64,000 nt of DNA, taken from contig WHVY01000002.1 of assembly GCA_022266195.1 (NCBI GenBank), positions 12,911,001 through 12,975,000 of the forward strand. Direction: 5' to 3'. Below are positions 58,316 through 64,000 of this stretch, piece by piece (position 1 is the stretch's first letter; each line of letters starts with the position of its first letter). The DNA comes from Tetranychus cinnabarinus. Taxonomy: Eukaryota > Arthropoda > Arachnida > Trombidiformes > Tetranychidae. A model generated the notes under the pieces. That model saw nothing but the letters and a program-made list of their open reading frames with translations, was not told where the DNA came from and ran no database searches. Both the position numbers and the translations under genes were made by a program.

Positions 58316-61300
58316 TGTTATTGATTATTGACAGATTTTTGCTTCAATTCAATTCAGTTTCAGTTTTGTCTTCATCACTTGTACTTTGATAAACTTATCA
58401 CTTGATCATTAAAGGCCAATAATGATATTCACTTTACTTTCAAGGATTGGTCAAGGAGTGACAAGAGCATGGTAATGAAGATTCAGGTAGCAAAAGGAGA
58501 GAGAGAGAGAAAAAAGGTTTTCAAAACACACAAAGACTTATCTAATGCAACAATCCAAGAATGAGAAACAGTTTCAATGGTTAATGTTGCACCATTTGAT
58601 GAAAAGTGAATCAAGTTTTTTGTCAAAGTGCAACATTGAAATGATATTCAAATGCAAAAATTGATAATTGTTATTCAAGTGTTTTCTGCTTTTATAACCA
58701 TTTAAACCAAAATATGCTCAAAGTGACAGTTGCAGCAAATTTAAATGTCTATCAATGTCTGAGTTTGGATGTAAATGGTCAATTTGCAAATTTAAATGTT
58801 GAGTGATTTGTAAGGTTAATTAGATTGGTTTTTTTCTTGCTCTTGTTGTTGTTCGGTTAATGCTTTTTCATTAATCAATTGTTTGGGCTATAAAAGGTAA
58901 ACATGGGCGAGCGTTGGTCAAAAAAAGCTTAGAAGTACGGAAATGAAGGGAACCCGGAATATACCTGAAAACCTGATTTCCCTTCAATATGCCAACAAAT
59001 AGTAACCTTACTTTGCCCTTCATCTTTCTCCTTACTTACCTTGTCTATCTTTATCCTCATCATCTTCCCTCTTTGATGACCTCCAATGGATTCGTACATT
59101 AAAAGTCAATCTTTAATGTGAAAGTTACTGTTGTTGCTTTTTCTGGTAACGGTGAACCAGCAAAAGACTAAAAATTGGATAAAAATGTTTTTTTTCCTTT
59201 TCTTTTTTCTTTTTGCTTGCTGTTGCTGCTTCTTTATCATCGCCATCACAAACGTTTCTATTTAAATGACCTTTACTTTGATGGTTCCTTTTTTTAACCT
59301 TACATCAATAATAGTCATTTTGATGGTCTACAGCTTTACACTTAACCTCCACCTTGGGGTTCCTTTTTTTACCTTTATTTTCATCAATTTTCATTATTTT
59401 CATTTTTTTATATTCGCATTGACCTTTTAACAGTTTAACATGTTATGCAAATTAATATTTAATTTGTAGTTTAATTTTTAAAATTATTTTTTCTCTCTTA
59501 TTCAACTGATTCAAGTTGACGGGATTCAAGTTTTATCAGAATCGTCGAGAGATTAGTTTGTTCAAAAGCTAAAAGGCTTGGATTGAGTTTCAGTTTCAGA
59601 TGAAGGTTGGCTAAACTTGGATTTTTTTGCATCTCAAAGGATAAACAGTTAGATTAGGAGAAAGTTGAAGCTTCCGTCAAGTCCAAGGTCACAAGATTCC
59701 CTAGCTTTGGGATATTCCTTCTGACCTGACCTCTCTCACCTTAACTTATCATTGAAGGCATTTCTGACTCTCTCTCTCTCGATGAGAAAAACGAAACTGC
59801 AGAAAAATGAGGAAGAAACAACAAGTAAACATAAGATGCTGATAAAAAAGAGCTTTTATGGAAGATGAATCTATTTTTCCCTTCATCTTCTTCCTTCTTC
59901 CTTGATGCATTTTTCGTCTTCATCTTCAAGGTTCATCTTTCCCCTTTCACCCGACCTTTACTCTCTCTTTCGTTTTTCCTTTCCGTGTTTCCCTGAAGGT
60001 CACAAATCGGTTTACTGCTTTGTTTTGTCTTTCTTTTTGTTTCGCTGTTTACCAGCTCCAAAAAGAGACGCTTTTTTAGACGTCCAAAGTATTGTAAATC
60101 AAGACAAAAAAGCGTATTCCCGTTATGCGGAAGGGAAAAGAAGGAGAGAAGAAGATGAGAAGGAGGCAAAATTCGTGGGAAAATAATATTAAGACACCTT
60201 CATCCTCATCTTCCTCATCATCTAAAGAGCAGCCCGCTAAGACTTTCTTCAAGGGCAAGAAGTGAGAGGCTCAACATCATCCCCACAATGGATGTAAGAA
60301 GTAAAAATTCAGCTGAAAAGAAAGGGATCATCAAAGATGAAAAGAAAGGCAACAAGATGGGTGACTTATGCTATTTTCATCTTCTCTCTTCTCTCTCTTC
60401 TTCTCTCTCTTTACATACAGGAAGAGATGTATGCATTACCTTCTCGCTCCGATACTCAGTCTTTCATCTCTTTTCTTCCCTGTCTTCCTCATTGTACTTT
60501 TTCTTCCGGGATTCTTTTTACTCTTTTTTTTATTATTATTTTTGTTCAAATGCAGGGTGACCTACAATCAACCTTGGCCTTCCTGTAAGAATATGTTTCT
60601 CACTTGATTCACCTCTTCCCTCCTCAACTCTCTCATCATCTTAACCAATTTTAGCATTAAATGATAACTGCTTCAAGGCTTTCTCTTTTTCTCTTCTTCT
60701 TCTTCCTTCTCTTCCTACTCTTTTCTTACCTAAAGAAACAAGATTTAATAGCATTTATCTATTTCAACGAGAATAACATCAAAAAAGTCAAGAAATAATG
60801 ATCGCCAAACAGCGTTGAGATAAGCTTTGCTGCACAAAACACTAAGTGCTATTAATGATGGAAATTTAATTTCTAAAATTATTTATATTTTTTTGTATAT
60901 CAAACATCAGGGGCCAGTTTAGATTGAAAATTGATATAATTTCCAAGTTGGTTCATCTCGTTATCCAGTGACTTATCAATGCTCATTTTACAGGTCACTT
61001 GAAATGGATTATCATTATTTTATCCTTTCCATTGAAGTCTAAGTGACATTAAAGGTGAAAAGATTGACATTGTAATCTGACCAGTGTTGTCGGTGGTTAG
61101 ATGATTGTTGTTGATCAATAATAAAAAAAACAATTTGACCACAAAAGTGTTAATATTGTTGAACCATCAATGGTTAAGCCTTCCTTGTACATTGTTCATC
61201 TTTACACTTTCATTGTGATAATTTGTCTGATCAATGAAAAGGTTAACATTGGATTGAGTAAGCAAGTGAGATGAAAAGGTTGAGGCTTGATCTATGCTCC

Positions 61301-63482
61301 AGTAAGCTCATTTTGTTTAACCATTTCCGTCGCTCTTCCGGGAAGAATCACTTTTTTATTAACGGAATTTTCCTTTTGTTGCTCTTTATCATTCATTTGC
61401 TGACCTTGCAGTAGAAACAGGTACAACTTTGCTACTGTTGACCAATGTCAGTGTTAAAGGTTAATACTATTGAAGGTCAATTTTTGCACCTTTCTTTTAT
61501 CCACAAAAAAAAACGGTTTCCAGTTGATCATTTTACATCATTGATGACCTTTGACAAGTATTCATTTATCGCCTTCTTACACATTTCATTTTCATCTACT
61601 CCTCCTCATCTTGACCTTTAGTTATTGCTTGTATACCTGTATTGAGAGTGAGAAAAAACTGTTGCATGCAAAGGGCAAGATTTTATGTGACTTGGCTCAT
61701 TTGAAGCTGATTGCGATTAAAATCATTTTCATGATTCTCGCCATTTTTATCAAGGATATTGCTGTTAACAGTTACGAGAAAGTTGAACAAGTTTAACTTT
61801 AAAAATAAGATTAAGAAAAAGAAAAAGATTTTTGAGGGGAAAAAAATTCAGACGATCATGATGGTGATGTGAGACATTGATACAGCCCTTTGAAAAGGAA
61901 GAGAAAGAGAGAGAGAAAGAGATTAGTTGATAAAGTGAAAGAAGATAAACAAATGAAAAAAAAGTTTCAAGTGAGACTAGGTCAAGGGAAGAGATACCAT
62001 GATGAGACTTTCAGAGGTAAAGGGAAAACTGGAAAATCAAGATGATTGTTAATGATTGTAGTTGAAGATGGTAAAGATGAAAAGGGATGATAGAGGGTGA
62101 AGAGAGAAAGAAAGTAGAAAAAGAGAGAAACAGGGAAAGAGGAAAGGCATTAATGATAACCCGGAAGAGATTGTCAACTTTAGCCCTTTTTTCAAACTTA
62201 TTACATGTTATTTTCTTGCCTTTCTCAATGAAATTCACCTTTTTTTTAAACTACTGTTACCTTACTATTATTACTATCATTATTATTGCTGGTTTAATGC
62301 ATTTCTATTCAGTGTTTACCCTGTTAATCCAAAAAAAGTAAGGGTTAAACAAAAGCATTATTGCACTTTAACTTCCTACTATTAGTTCAATCCATTTAAT
62401 CAAATGGTTGACTTTTATCAAACGGTAATGATTATCAATTTGTGAATATTTAAATTGAATAAAAGTTAAAGGTTGAGCTTTTGTTGAATCTGTTTCTTAT
62501 TTTCGGTGTTCATCAACTTTTACGATGCTGACCTTTAATGGGTGTTGTTGTTGTTAATTGCTATCAAGATGCCTTTTAATAAGTTACTAAGACTTGATCA
62601 GATTTGGGTTAAAATGGATGACCAACATTCTTGTTTTTGGTGTTGTTGTTGTTGTCACCAATCATGAAGCCAAAGAAGATTCTGATGAGAGACGATAATA
62701 GGGGGAAAAAGCAAAGGTTAGAAGAAATAGAAAGGAAAAGAAAGAGAGAAAATGAAAGAGAAATAAAAAGATGTCTCGAATAGTGTTATACAGATGAACA
62801 TGAATCCTGTTAGGTGATTAACTGACATGACTAACATGTCTCATTCATCTTCATGTAAAAATGACCACAACCAGTTTATCTTCTCATGAGAACTCAAATT
62901 AAATACTTTAACCAAGTCTTCAATATCTTTCATCTTGTTTCTCTTTCTTTTCTCCACTTACCCTTCTTTACCTTTTTCTTCTTTAGCCTTCTTTACCTTA
63001 TTTTTGTTCAATCTTTCTCATAAACTAATAGAGTGGCCTTAAAAGCATCATGGACGCTCTTTCGATGGCCTCCATTAAAATGTTACAGACGATAGACAAT
63101 ATAACATTGAAAAACAAAACAAGAATCCAAACTCATCTTCAATTTCACTGTCACTATTACAATCCTTTTACTTGGGTTAAACGAGTTTCTAAATGTGAGA
63201 CAATTGTTTCCAATAAGCAATAAATGTTACTTTTAACACCTTTGTGCTAATAGGATGAACTACAAAAAGCAATGGATTCGGTTCTGTATCAATGCGCCAA
63301 AGTAATCCTTTTACAACTCAAAGTTAGAGCGCAAAAGTCAACAAAAAATGTTAATTAGTCAAAACAAAATGGACAATATTCATCAATGAACACACTTTGC
63401 TTTTAATTCTTAGGTAAAATCAACTATTAATTTCGATAAATGCGATTCATTAACTTTGTAGTGAGATCGACACAATAAGCTT

Positions 63483-63854
63483 TTATGCAAAGTTCAATGG
63501 AAATGAATATTTTGTCAAATCGAAGTTAATAGTTGAATTTACCGAAGAATTGAATTGATCAACATTAATGTTTTTCATTGATGAATATTGTCCATTTGCT
63601 TGGACTAATTGTTGACTTTTTAAGTTTAAGCTACAAAAGGATTGTGTTGGCCAATCGATACAGGACTGGTTTGGTCCTAAATAGAGGGAAATATTTTTCT
63701 TTGTATCATTTTTCATCTCGCCATCTTTTTCGTCTCCTTTACTTATTGAACATTTTAAAATGTTAAGTTCGCTTGGTTGACTTGATTTCTTTACGGTTTC
63801 AACTTTTTTCTTCAAATTTTGCAAAAAAAAGTCACCAAAAATCCAGCTTGCCAT
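63483..63854 (-). CDS. Hypothetical ORF of about 123 aa
   Basis: The ATG at 63852-63854 gives MASWIFGDFF..., rich in K, S and N, with no signal peptide, membrane segment or known motif. It is longer than most chance frames here. It has no clear promoter, splice site or polyadenylation support. It may be spurious. Confidence 0.15.
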   Translation of the reverse strand: MASWIFGDFFLQNLKKKVETVKKSSQPSELNILKCSISKGDEKDGEMKNDTKKNISLYLGPNQSCIDWPTQSFCSLNLKSQQLVQANGQYSSMKNINVDQFNSSVNSTINFDLTKYSFPLNFA

Positions 63855-64000
63855 GATTTTTTCCAAGCAAAAGAAGTGATGGTGAAGAAGAAGATGAAAA
63901 TGCTTTTATCGTAAGATGAGTATATTTGGATGAATGTCTTTAAATTGCATCTTATTATGGTCCATAAATACTTTGAGTCCATCAATCCTAATCGAGTCAA

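Larger units (their letters stand above)
55690..64000. other. Gene-poor region at the right end
   Basis: No supported gene. There are GA and CT tracts (58498-58510, 59769-59780), a strongly pyrimidine-rich block (about 59880-60720) that creates long but meaningless open frames on both strands, and GTT tracts (62539-62555, 62640-62655). Confidence 0.45.

Noticed and set aside
59741..60607. Overlapping ORFs on both strands in the pyrimidine-rich block
   Set aside because: Strand asymmetry (few stop codons in CT-rich DNA) produces long frames in several registers; the peptides are low complexity.

Overview
The window is AT-rich eukaryotic nuclear DNA. It has spliced genes with GT-AG introns (63 bp to about 1.8 kb), long gene-poor stretches and LTR and DNA transposons. 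A divergent ionotropic-receptor-like gene and a relaxin-receptor-type LGR with an intact LDLa domain point to a protostome, most likely an arthropod. A mite or other chelicerate is possible, but the sequence alone does not settle it.

Layout. Positions 1-6410 are a nest of two LTR retroelements. The first is the 3' part of a Ty3/gypsy element: RT, RNase H and integrase, with one in-frame stop, then a putative 3' LTR. The second is a complete non-autonomous gag-only element (3848-6410) with two 517-bp LTRs that look identical, a 4-bp target duplication, a PBS, a PPT and a 441-aa Gag. Host DNA follows, with a single-exon ionotropic-receptor-like gene (14857-16098, +). Tail-to-tail with it is a 14-exon relaxin-receptor-type GPCR (25289 down to 16740, -) that I could assemble exon by exon with matching phases to 733 aa. 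Next comes a 244-bp inverted-repeat unit, then a two-exon, 625-aa protein with paired C2H2-like fingers (28737-26770, -). A young Merlin DNA transposon (34359-36189) has 332-bp terminal inverted repeats, an 8-bp target duplication and an intact transposase. The rest (36-64 kb) holds no gene I can prove. It contains microsatellites, a dispersed ~0.8-kb duplication with an exon-like insert in one copy, a long hairpin, and a few isolated exon-like segments.

Most unusual observation. Both retroelements are built around short palindromes with 3-nt loops. The Ty3 element carries three arrays of a 13-bp palindromic unit (CTCA-NNN-TGAG plus 2 nt), in coding and non-coding positions. The gag-only element carries about twenty unrelated short palindromes, nearly all of the form arm-NNG-arm', spread through the LTR, the leader and the Gag ORF; some lie on an 18-bp lattice that reads as hexapeptide repeats. 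I found no comparable density in the host DNA of this window. This looks like an undescribed process that seeds or maintains mini-palindromes in these elements.
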